Assembly (NCBI GenBank): GCA_044337705.1 | Contig: JBIINB010000060.1 | Coordinates: forward strand, 1-27,204 | From: JBEISR01 sp044337705 | GTDB lineage: Bacteria > Planctomycetota > Planctomycetia > Pirellulales > Pirellulaceae | Reading direction: 5' to 3' | DNA length: 27,204 bases | In this document: in pieces, positions 16,223 through 23,862 of the stretch | How the letters are laid out: each line of letters starts with the position of its first letter | Position numbering within the stretch: the first letter of the stretch is position 1 | The notes under the pieces: generated by a model | Told to the model about the DNA's origin: nothing | What the model saw: the letters and a program-made list of their open reading frames with translations, nothing else | Database searches by the model: none | Translations under genes and position numbers: made by a program

Positions 16223-16669
16223 ATGTCGCAGGATGGAAACTGGCTGCTGTGGGCTCTTTTGTCTGCGGTCTTTGCGTCGATGACCGCCATCCTTGCGAAG
16301 TTAGGTGTTCGCCACATCGACGCGGATCTGGCCACCCTGATTCGGACCATCGTAGTGGCACTGGTCCTGGCGCCTCTGGTGTTCTTCACCGGCAAGTGGA
16401 TTCCTCCATGGCAGATCCCTGGCCGCTCCCTGCTCTTTCTGTTCCTTTCGGCGCTGGCGACTGGCGCGTCGTGGGTCTGCTACTTTCGGGCGCTGCAGTT
16501 GGGGGACGCATCCTTGGTGGCGCCTGTGGACAAGTTGAGTCTGGTGGGCGTGGTGCTCTTTGCGTTCGCACTGCTGGGTGAGCGACCGCAGTGGCACCAA
16601 TGGCTTGGGATCGCCATGGTGGCTGGGGGAGTGCTGCTGGTGGCAGTCCGATCAGGCTCTGCCTCATGA
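16223..16669 (+). CDS. One-domain EamA-family (DMT) transporter
   Basis: A 148-residue integral membrane protein equal to one EamA repeat of the drug/metabolite transporter superfamily, with about five helices (near 6-25, 34-54, 70-88, 93-113 and 121-141). The family signature appears as ALLSAVFASMTAILAKLGV at the start, LSALATGASWVCYFRALQLG in the middle and LGERPQWHQWLGIAMVAGGVLLV at the end. Full-length members have two such repeats (about 300 residues); single-repeat forms are known and are thought to dimerise. ATG 16223 has GGAG at 16208-16211; ATG 16193 is possible but lacks a site. The gene ends 23 bases from the convergent M48 gene. Substrate unknown. Confidence 0.85.
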   Translation: MSQDGNWLLWALLSAVFASMTAILAKLGVRHIDADLATLIRTIVVALVLAPLVFFTGKWIPPWQIPGRSLLFLFLSALATGASWVCYFRALQLGDASLVAPVDKLSLVGVVLFAFALLGERPQWHQWLGIAMVAGGVLLVAVRSGSAS

Positions 16670-16692
16670 ATCGATCGGTAGCAGTCTCTTCA

Positions 16693-18825
16693 TCAGGGTG
16701 GTTGTGACGCGCTGGCCTCGACCTGCAGAATCATCCCGCACACGCCGCCTAGAGACGTCTGCCAAAGGCAGGGGAGATAGCGAGTCATCCAGTCAGCTTT
16801 TTGAAGGAGTTTTTGGGGAGGGCCATCGTCAGGAAGAGCCGTCAGCCAGTGGCTGACACGAACGCGATCAGCAATGGGCCAGGGATGCATGGCGGGGCCC
16901 AGTCGATCATCGATCTGGTCGATCAGAGAGCGAAGGTGCGACAGGTCCTTCTGCAGGATCTCGTTGGTTTCAGGGGCGGTGGACTCGGTGATGCATCGAG
17001 CCAGCATCTGGGCCGATCGCTCCAGATGGTGCTGCATGGAAATCCCGGATGCCAAACATGCGCGAAAGCGTTCCACCACCTGGGCGCATCGGAGGGCATG
17101 AAGGCGGAAAGCTTCCGGCGATGGAGCGAGGCGACTGGCGATGCGCGGGTGAGCGGTCAATTGGAAAGCGAGAGTGGCACGCCGGCCGAGAAGCTTCCAC
17201 CACCGCACCGCTTCCGGCTGATCCTTCCAAATCGCTTCCCAGTCCTTCGTCCATCGATCCCAAGATAAATCGATGCTTCCATCAGGAGGTGGACAGCCTT
17301 GCAGCCAAATAGCTTTTCTGTGCTTCCATCGCTCCATCTGACGAAGCATGGCATCTCGCGTCACAGCCATCTCCCTGGCGCAGGAAAAGAGTTCCTGCCG
17401 AACTTCGGAAGGGGACTGGTTGCCCAGGTACGATGGGATATTCCACGCGAAGTCTCCTGGAAAAGGATCGATAGGACCGGCGATGGCCAGAAGCGACTGA
17501 AGGGCATGTCGCTGAGCGGTGTGGCGTGCGATCCAAAGAGATGGATCGCAGGGGATCAACGAGTCGGGCGGGATGGAGGCGGAGTCGGTCAGCCGACCCA
17601 GCAAGGTGCTGGTCAATTCCAGGTCGATGGCTTGGCACGATTCGATCGAGCCCAGCAATTGCCATGCGGGGGCGCTTGATCCCATCCTGCCCGGGGACGC
17701 CATCTGTTCCACCTTCGCGATGCGACTGGAAAGTGGAGGGTGTGTCCCATGCGACTGATCGAGGTCGTTTTGGGTCAGCGATCGGGTCCATGCATACTGG
17801 GGCTGGGTTTCCTGCAGAGTGCGCAGATGGATTACCAGTTCCGCCAGTCGTTCGATGCGCAAAAGTTCAAGCGTAGCGAGCTGGGCGGAAGGGAGGGTCT
17901 GAGCGGATGCGGCCGAGAGGTGCATCAGTTCCAGGAGTGTGGCTGCGAAGCAATCGCTACCTGCGACCTCCCCCTCTGCCTCGTCGGCTTCATACTCCAG
18001 GGGATGTGTCAGCCAGCCAAGCGAACGTTCGAAGCTGGGAAGGATCCGGCACCACAGGGCACGTGGCAGATGGCGGAAGTACTTTGCCATGCGAGCAGGC
18101 CATGCCAGCCGAAGATCGCGATCGCTAGATGCCTCATCCAGCCATCGATCCAGAGGGCTGACTCGGCGGGACCACTGCTTGGTGCGCTGAATCGTCTGGC
18201 CGACAGCGGCCGCCATCCGGGCGGCCCAGCCTTGCTGAAAATGCCGCAGTTCGTGAGCCACCACACCGGCAAGCTGTCGCTGGCTGAGCGACAGCAGGAG
18301 GGGGAGTCCCAATTGCACCACGCGCAGAGGCTTTGATGCAGATTCTGAAACTGTCGAGGTGGTTGGAGCCGGTTTGGAGAGGGTGCGGGACTGGGCTGAT
18401 GCATTGACCTCCAGATCGAGGACGACGGCGTCAGGGGGGGACGCCCCCAGTAAACTGGCCACCTCGTCCATCAGTCGGTAGAGCTCTGGAGCTTCGCTCC
18501 TATCGATCGACCGTTCGATCGGGGTGGACCTCGATTTAGGGACAGGCCAATAGAGTTCCAAGGGCGCTGCTGCGATCCATGCCAAGGGGAGCAGGAGCAG
18601 CCAAAGCAATAGGCGAACTGCGATCGAATCGCTGAGGGCGGGCACCAGCCAGATGGAAGCCGCCAGGATCGCCATCAGAACGGTCACAGGAACCAGCAGC
18701 AACACCAAATGGACCGTGCCCAGGGCGGCTAGTTGCCATCCTGCCAGTCCCAAGCGACGGAAATTTCCTGGACGCCTGTCGCTACCCAGGTGCTGGTGAG
18801 AGTTCTGTCGGGTCCATTTGTGCAT
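16693..18825 (-). CDS. M48-family membrane zinc metallopeptidase with long C-terminal extension
   Basis: A 710-residue HtpX/Ste24-like protease. Two hydrophobic segments lie at about 34-58 and 67-90. The active site is HELRH at 191-195 (HExxH; His191 and His195 bind zinc, Glu192 is catalytic), with the third ligand Glu277 in the motif EYEAD at 277-281. The segment GVVAHELRHFQQG is typical. Residues about 300-710 (over 400) have no helices and match nothing I recognise; they are rich in Trp, Leu and Arg. The start is uncertain: the frame is open to 19131, but residues before 18825 look unstructured, so I take ATG 18825 although its ribosome binding site is poor (ATG 18957 and TTG just upstream are alternatives). 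It probably cleaves membrane proteins. It is transcribed divergently from the histidine kinase. Confidence 0.82.
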   Translation of the reverse strand: MHKWTRQNSHQHLGSDRRPGNFRRLGLAGWQLAALGTVHLVLLLVPVTVLMAILAASIWLVPALSDSIAVRLLLWLLLLPLAWIAAAPLELYWPVPKSRSTPIERSIDRSEAPELYRLMDEVASLLGASPPDAVVLDLEVNASAQSRTLSKPAPTTSTVSESASKPLRVVQLGLPLLLSLSQRQLAGVVAHELRHFQQGWAARMAAAVGQTIQRTKQWSRRVSPLDRWLDEASSDRDLRLAWPARMAKYFRHLPRALWCRILPSFERSLGWLTHPLEYEADEAEGEVAGSDCFAATLLELMHLSAASAQTLPSAQLATLELLRIERLAELVIHLRTLQETQPQYAWTRSLTQNDLDQSHGTHPPLSSRIAKVEQMASPGRMGSSAPAWQLLGSIESCQAIDLELTSTLLGRLTDSASIPPDSLIPCDPSLWIARHTAQRHALQSLLAIAGPIDPFPGDFAWNIPSYLGNQSPSEVRQELFSCAREMAVTRDAMLRQMERWKHRKAIWLQGCPPPDGSIDLSWDRWTKDWEAIWKDQPEAVRWWKLLGRRATLAFQLTAHPRIASRLAPSPEAFRLHALRCAQVVERFRACLASGISMQHHLERSAQMLARCITESTAPETNEILQKDLSHLRSLIDQIDDRLGPAMHPWPIADRVRVSHWLTALPDDGPPQKLLQKADWMTRYLPCLWQTSLGGVCGMILQVEASASQPP

Positions 18826-19142
18826 CGATCGGTCCAAGTCGACGTGGGGGGGCTGGGATTCCCTGAAGATCCATCGTATCGGTCTGGAGAGGCGGCGGGG
18901 TGCCGAGCAGAAGCAAAAAGGTCGTCGCTTGGTCCCCTTGGGAGCCCAAGAGTCCATTGGAAAGGCTTGGCCGGGAGAATCACCGAAGAGGCATGGGTCA
19001 CCTTTTGGCCCGTTCCCGCGAAGGGTTGCCAGTTGGTGATGCTCAAGGCAGAGTCTACAATGGGAAGTGGGCAGTGGAGGCGGTATGGGATCGCCCTTTT
19101 CTGGCGGACGATCGATTCTAAAAGGGCACATGAGCGCATCCG
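18826..19142. promoter_or_regulatory. Divergent intergenic region between M48 peptidase and histidine kinase
   Basis: About 317 bases if the M48 start is right. A candidate sigma-70-type promoter for the kinase is TTGGTG (19033-19038), 17 bases, TACAAT (19056-19061), about 80 bases before the kinase start. The minus-strand frame remains open through the whole region, so part of it could encode an N-terminal extension of the peptidase. No RNA gene was seen. Confidence 0.3.
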
Positions 19143-19877
19143 ATGGCCAACGAATCTCTGGGGGTGGATGCGAAGACCTACGAGGATCTTCAGAGACGGT
19201 ACCATGAACTGGCTGAATTGGCCGGCTCGTTGGCTCACGAGATCAAGAATCCTCTTTCTGTCATCCACATGAACGTCGATCTGCTCAGCGAGGAACTGGC
19301 CGAGTGCCAGTTTCCTGGATTGCGTCGATCGATGGCCAAGGTCGATATGATCCGGCACCAGTGCGAGCGGATGGAGACCTTGCTGCGGGATTTTCTGCGG
19401 TACGCTCGGATGCGCGACCTGGAGATGACGCCAGGGGACTTGAACGAGCAGATCAATACGGTGCTGAAGCTCTATCAGGCACAGGCGACCAAGTCGGGTG
19501 TCGAGATCGTCCGATACCTAGACCCGAACCTTCCCTCCATCATGCTCCACAGCGACTCCCTCCAGGCGGCTCTGATCAATCTGGTGAAGAACGCTTTGGA
19601 AGCGATGCCTGAGGGAGGGCAACTGGTGGTGCGTACCCATGCGACGGCCGGTGGCGTAGCGCTGGATCTGATCGACACCGGTTGTGGGATGGACGAGAAC
19701 ACAGCGATGAATATGTTCGAGCCCTTTTATTCGACGAAGGCAGGTGGATCCGGATTGGGCCTGCCGACAGCGCGAAAGATCATCGAGGCGCACGGCGGAC
19801 GGATTCGGGTGCAGAGCGAACTGGATCGCGGGACGAAATTCGTTCTGGAGTTCCCCATGCCGGTGCGGCTGAGATGA
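19143..19877 (+). CDS. Soluble sensor histidine kinase (NtrB-like catalytic core)
   Basis: A 244-residue cytoplasmic HisKA-HATPase_c core with no membrane helix and no PAS or GAF domain. The phosphoacceptor is His32 in SLAHEIKNPLS. The ATPase part shows the N-box NLVKNALEAM (146-155), G1 DTGCGM (178-183), F-box FEPFYSTK (192-199) and G2 GGSGLGL (201-207). The organisation recalls the NtrB/ZraS group. Only about 20 residues precede the H-box helix, so sensing must come from a partner or a very short N-terminus. ATG 19143 is the first in-frame start; the upstream ribosome binding site is weak. No response regulator is in the window. Its TGA overlaps the ATG of the next gene (ATGA), which strongly suggests co-translation with the AmmeMemoRadiSam fusion. 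Confidence 0.92.
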   Translation: MANESLGVDAKTYEDLQRRYHELAELAGSLAHEIKNPLSVIHMNVDLLSEELAECQFPGLRRSMAKVDMIRHQCERMETLLRDFLRYARMRDLEMTPGDLNEQINTVLKLYQAQATKSGVEIVRYLDPNLPSIMLHSDSLQAALINLVKNALEAMPEGGQLVVRTHATAGGVALDLIDTGCGMDENTAMNMFEPFYSTKAGGSGLGLPTARKIIEAHGGRIRVQSELDRGTKFVLEFPMPVRLR

Positions 19878-22800
19878 ATGGCAGGCTGGATGGTCAGGGA
19901 GGATCAGGCGATCGATCCGATCGGTGGATTCCCGGTGCGCGGCTGGCCGATGGGGCCATGGAGGGGAGTTGGTGGCGTCCGGCGGAAGAAAACCAGGATG
20001 GGATGAATGGGACGATTCGATGCACGCTTTGCCCGCGTCATTGCGTGTTGAAGCCCGGGGATCGAGGGTTCTGCTTCGTGCGTGAGAATCGCGATGGCCG
20101 AATGGTGCTGAGCACTTTCGGACGAAGCACCGGACTTTGCATCGATCCGATTGAGAAGAAGCCACTATTTCATTTCTACCCGGGCACCAGTGTGCTTTCG
20201 CTAGGGACCGCAGGATGCAACCTGGGATGCAAGTTCTGCCAGAACTGGGACATCTCCAAGAGTCGGCAGGTGGAGCGGCTTAGTGCGAAGGCCGAGCCGG
20301 ATGAGATTGTAGCTGCGGCGCTGGAGCATCGATGCCGCAGCGTCGCCTTCACCTACAACGATCCGGTGGTGTGGGCCGAGTATGCGATCGCTACGGCGAG
20401 GGCGTGTCGGCAGGCTGGAGTTGCCGCCGTAGCTGTTACGGCCGGCTATATCGAACCCGAGGCGCGAGGTCCCTTTTTTGAAGCGATGGATGCGACGAAC
20501 ATCGATCTGAAGGGGTTCACCGAATCGTTCTACTGGAAGACCACATCAGCCCATTTGCAGCCAGTTCTGGAGACGATCCGTCATGTCCATCGCGAAACCG
20601 ACTGCTGGATGGAATTGACCAACCTGATGATTCCTGGCGCCAACGACTCACCGGACGATTTTCGGAGGATGTGCGATTGGATTCTCGGGAACGTCGGCGA
20701 TCAAGTACCATTGCATCTGACAGCATTCCATCCCGATTTCCGGATGATGGATCGGCCTCCCACGCCTCTGGAAACTCTTCTGGAAGCTCACCAGACCGCC
20801 ATCGGTTGCGGACTGAAGTATGTCTATATTGGCAATGTGGCCAGCGATCATCAGTCGACCTGGTGCCCACACTGTCGGCATCAGGTAGTGCGTCGACGCG
20901 GCTACACGATCGATGACTACCAGGTGACCGATGGGAACTGCAGCCGATGTGGCAGTGCGATTCCGGGTCGCTGGGGGGCCTCAGCGGGTCGCTGGGGGGC
21001 TCGTCGTCAGCCGATTCTAATCGCAATTCCAACCGATTCTTCTCCTCAAGGACTTCAAGGCATGCAGCCGTCGAACCCCTCGGTGACCCTTCCCGAATGG
21101 ACTATCGATCAATGGAAAGTCGTTCATCGCCAGGCAGCGCGATGGCTGGCGCTGTCCGCGATGCAGCAGACGCTGCCTGGTGAGCCGGCTTCGGAGGAAT
21201 TGTCCGAACTGGCGGGGGTGGAGTTGGAGGGATGCTTCGTCAGCGTACGTCGCGGAAAGCTGCTGCGTGGATGTTGCGGTAGTCTGGGGCGGGGCCGATT
21301 GGAAGATCTGCTGCGTACCTGCAGCTACCGCACGGCCTGCGAAGACCATCGCATGGCGTCGTTGTCTCCCAACGAGCTGCAGTATCTGGACCTGGATGTC
21401 ACCGTCCTGGGGCCCTGTGAGCCGCTGGTGGGCGATGCCGACCAGTGGCCAGGTCAGATCGTCTTGGGAACCCATGGTCTGCGTCTTCGATACCGCGATC
21501 ACCATGGCGTGCTGCTAGTGTCGGTGCCGATCGAACAGGGGTGGAATGCTGAGCAGTTTCTAGGAGGGCTCTGCAGGAAAGCGGGACTCCAGGAGAGAGC
21601 TTGGAAGGAATTGCCGGTGACGATTGAGCGGTTTGAGGGGCGGGTTCACGGAGCTCCGCTGATCGATGCATTGCCTGAGCTTCCCAAGTCGGTTCGACGG
21701 GGGACATTCCATCCTGATCAAGTGAAGAATCTGAGGGCCTTGGTGGGGAGCAACATGCTGGCGATCGCGCAGGGAGCCACGCCATCGTACACCGCTCCCG
21801 ATCTGCCCGACGGCACGGTTCAGGGACTGGTGCTTTCGCTGTGGGAGGAGGGAGCAGAAAACGCCATGGCGCACCTGATCCGACTCAGCTTGCGCCCCGG
21901 AGTCCCACTGCAGTCGACCCTTTTCGAACTGGCCAAAACCGCTTCGCAGATTCTTCAGCAAGCAAGGCCAGGTCGACATCTGCAGGTTCAGGTGGAGCTG
22001 GCGGTGCTGACCGATCCGGTTCCGATCGGCGGGACGCTTGCCAACGAACGATGGGAGGGAAGAACCCCATCGGTGGCCAACCTGGAAGAAAGCGGTTTGG
22101 ACTGGCGCGGGCACGATCCAAGTCGCCGCGCGATCGTCGCGATGCAGGGAGGAGAGCGGGTATCGGTGGCGTGGGACGCTTTCTCCACCCCCGATGCTCT
22201 CATCGATCAGGGGCTCCAGCATCTGACGCGTCGCGCTGCTCCCGTGTCGATCTACTCGATGGCTGTGGTCGCCACAAGGCCGCGGGGGATCGCGACCAGT
22301 GCGGCGGGAGCTCAGACAGGTCCTGGGATTCGTCCACCTGCGGTGGCCGGTAGCTTTTACCCGGCAACTGAAAAGGAACGATGGCAAGGGGAAGCTCCAT
22401 GGATCATCCAGGCACCTGCCGAGCGACAGTCGGTACTGGCAGCCATGGTGCCTCATGCTGGCTGGGGGTACAGCGGCAAGATTGTCAGCGAGCTGTTCTC
22501 GTCGATCGAGCCTCCGACGTCGGTGTTGCTGATCGGGCCGAAGCATACGCGCGAAGGAGTCGATTGGGCGGTCAGTCCGCACAGGGCCTGGGAGATTCCG
22601 GATAGTGCTCCGATGGAAGTCGACCTGTCGCTCACCGAACAGATCGCCACGCAGGTCACGGGGATGCAGTTGGATGTCGCTGCACATCGCAGGGAACACG
22701 GAATCGAAGTGCTGCTGCCGATGCTGAAGCGGTGGAGCCCATCCAGTCGCATCGCAGCGATGGTTTTGGCTGATGCTTCCTGGAGTGAGATCCAGAGGGC

Positions 22801-23152
22801 AGCCGTGGAGTTGGCCAAAGTGATTGGACGCCAGCCGACCAGACCGCTATTGGTGGTCTCCTCCGACTTGAATCATTATGCGGCCGATGCCGAGAACCGA
22901 CGGCGCGACGCTCTGGCGCTGGAAGCGATTCAAAGGGGGGATCCCGAGCAATTGCTGGAGGTCTGTCGCGACCAGCGTATCAGCATGTGCGGAGTCATTC
23001 CGGCGGCGCTGGTGATGGAGACGCTTCGTCAACTGGGATTGAATTCCAGATGGCACCTGCAAAGCTATGCCACCAGCGCCGATGCGGGTGGAGATCCCCG
23101 TCGAGTTGTCGGCTATGCAGGTGGCTTCTGGCTGGCTGCATCCAATCCATAG
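19874..23152 (+). CDS. AmmeMemoRadiSam fusion: radical SAM (AmrS) - AMMECR1 - AMMECR1-like - MEMO
   Basis: A 1092-residue fusion of the three components of the AmmeMemoRadiSam system, whose reaction is not established. The AmrS-like radical SAM part (about 40-385) starts with CTLCPRHC, has the cluster motif Cys115-x3-Cys119-x2-Cys122 in GCNLGCKFCQNWDISKS, and ends in a zinc-ribbon-like CPHC...CSRC. An AMMECR1 domain (about 405-600) contains LRGCCGSL and DLDVTVLGPCEPL. Residues about 623-803 look like a second, degenerate AMMECR1 domain (VELAVLTDPVPIGG). The MEMO domain (about 819-1092) keeps His861 (PHAG), His891 (PKHT), His938 and His942 (HRREH), Asp998 and His1001 (SSDLNHY) and Cys1039 (MCG), matching the human MEMO1 metal site. 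ATG 19874 overlaps the kinase stop; ATG 20000 is an alternative. The open frame before 19874 is a shadow of the kinase. Confidence 0.92.
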   Translation: MNGRLDGQGGSGDRSDRWIPGARLADGAMEGSWWRPAEENQDGMNGTIRCTLCPRHCVLKPGDRGFCFVRENRDGRMVLSTFGRSTGLCIDPIEKKPLFHFYPGTSVLSLGTAGCNLGCKFCQNWDISKSRQVERLSAKAEPDEIVAAALEHRCRSVAFTYNDPVVWAEYAIATARACRQAGVAAVAVTAGYIEPEARGPFFEAMDATNIDLKGFTESFYWKTTSAHLQPVLETIRHVHRETDCWMELTNLMIPGANDSPDDFRRMCDWILGNVGDQVPLHLTAFHPDFRMMDRPPTPLETLLEAHQTAIGCGLKYVYIGNVASDHQSTWCPHCRHQVVRRRGYTIDDYQVTDGNCSRCGSAIPGRWGASAGRWGARRQPILIAIPTDSSPQGLQGMQPSNPSVTLPEWTIDQWKVVHRQAARWLALSAMQQTLPGEPASEELSELAGVELEGCFVSVRRGKLLRGCCGSLGRGRLEDLLRTCSYRTACEDHRMASLSPNELQYLDLDVTVLGPCEPLVGDADQWPGQIVLGTHGLRLRYRDHHGVLLVSVPIEQGWNAEQFLGGLCRKAGLQERAWKELPVTIERFEGRVHGAPLIDALPELPKSVRRGTFHPDQVKNLRALVGSNMLAIAQGATPSYTAPDLPDGTVQGLVLSLWEEGAENAMAHLIRLSLRPGVPLQSTLFELAKTASQILQQARPGRHLQVQVELAVLTDPVPIGGTLANERWEGRTPSVANLEESGLDWRGHDPSRRAIVAMQGGERVSVAWDAFSTPDALIDQGLQHLTRRAAPVSIYSMAVVATRPRGIATSAAGAQTGPGIRPPAVAGSFYPATEKERWQGEAPWIIQAPAERQSVLAAMVPHAGWGYSGKIVSELFSSIEPPTSVLLIGPKHTREGVDWAVSPHRAWEIPDSAPMEVDLSLTEQIATQVTGMQLDVAAHRREHGIEVLLPMLKRWSPSSRIAAMVLADASWSEIQRAAVELAKVIGRQPTRPLLVVSSDLNHYAADAENRRRDALALEAIQRGDPEQLLEVCRDQRISMCGVIPAALVMETLRQLGLNSRWHLQSYATSADAGGDPRRVVGYAGGFWLAASNP
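20965..21000 (+). repeat. In-frame direct repeat at the radical SAM/AMMECR1 junction
   Basis: GGGTCGCTGGGGGGC occurs at 20965-20979 and again at 20986-21000, a perfect 15-base repeat with a 21-base period (7 codons). It encodes the repeated GRWGAS-AGRWGAR linker just after the zinc-ribbon-like end of the radical SAM part, so it lies in the inter-domain linker and keeps the frame. Confidence 0.9.
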
Positions 23153-23234
23153 CAATGCCAGAAGGCTCGATCAACTTGAGGAAAGCATCCTTGGAACTGC
23201 GTCTTCAGCAGGGGAACCGATCCAAACGATCACG

Positions 23235-23648
23235 ATGGGAGACAACCTTTTGAAAGGAACGCACCGCTGGGATGCTGGCCACTGGAAGCGAAAGTTCCAG
23301 CAGGCTGCGCGGGGAGTCCTCTGGGGGATGGAGGCGCAGTCGAGCTTTCTGGTCCATGGATTGATGGCTATGGCCGTGCTGGTTCTAGCTGCATCGCTCA
23401 ACTGCAGTCTGTACGAATGGTTGCTGCTGATTCTCTGCATCGGTGGTGTGGTGACAGCGGAACTATTCAACAGCGCGTTGGAGTGGATGGCGCGGGGCTT
23501 GTGCCGGGAGGAGAATGCGGAACTGGGGAGAGGACTGGATATCGCCAGCGGTGCCGTGCTGGTGGCATCGATTGCATCGGCCATCATCGGGCTGGTGATC
23601 CTGGGAGGCCGCATGCTCGCTTTGATGGGCTTTGGCTGGCCGGTGTGA
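23235..23648 (+). CDS. dgkA: DgkA-like lipid kinase (diacylglycerol or undecaprenol kinase family)
   Basis: A 137-residue small trimeric-type membrane lipid kinase. The N-terminal amphipathic part FQQAARGVLWGMEAQSSFLVH carries Glu33, and the catalytic stretch is VTAELFNSALE (Glu76, Glu83), followed by a helix in LGRGLDIASGAVLVASI. Three hydrophobic segments lie near 42-56, 61-80 and 105-131. The Lys that usually precedes the Asp of the KD pair (Lys94-Asp95 in E. coli DgkA) is Leu101 here, before Asp102. Known members phosphorylate diacylglycerol or undecaprenol to recycle lipids. The start is ambiguous: ATG 23235 lacks a good ribosome binding site, whereas TTG 23250 has GGGAG 8 bases upstream. 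It lies 82 bases after the AmmeMemoRadiSam gene. Confidence 0.85.
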   Translation: MGDNLLKGTHRWDAGHWKRKFQQAARGVLWGMEAQSSFLVHGLMAMAVLVLAASLNCSLYEWLLLILCIGGVVTAELFNSALEWMARGLCREENAELGRGLDIASGAVLVASIASAIIGLVILGGRMLALMGFGWPV

Positions 23649-23650
23649 AT

Positions 23651-23675
23651 GGGGATGCCAGCAGCCATGATCCCC
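23651..23675 (+). terminator. Weak terminator-like hairpin after dgkA
   Basis: GGGGAT (23651-23656) and ATCCCC (23670-23675) form a 6-base stem around a 13-base loop, two bases after the dgkA stop and followed by TTTG. The stem is short and the T tract minimal, so termination here is only a possibility. Confidence 0.3.
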
Positions 23676-23862
23676 TTTGATGCCACGACAGCAGGCAGTC
23701 AACACTCGGTGGCGCGTTGTTCCCTGTCCCGACTTCTCATAGAATCGGGGACCTGCCCGAAATGCTTCCACAAGGGTTGTTGCAGCAACCATCCAGCAGG
23801 GATGAACGACTGGATGCAGACGGTTGACAGGTTGGTTTCAATGGTTGCATGGAGGACCGCCG

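Noticed and set aside
18826..19131. About 100-residue N-terminal extension of the M48 frame
   Set aside because: The residues are Pro/Arg/Cys-rich with no domain or signal peptide and would fill the divergent promoter region; kept only as an uncertainty in the entry.
19682..19873. Upstream extension of the AmmeMemoRadiSam frame
   Set aside because: It overlaps the ATPase end of the histidine kinase and lacks radical SAM homology; the ATGA overlap start is more natural.
21560..22699. 379-codon minus-strand open frame
   Set aside because: It is antisense to the AMMECR1/MEMO part of the fusion and has no recognisable motif.
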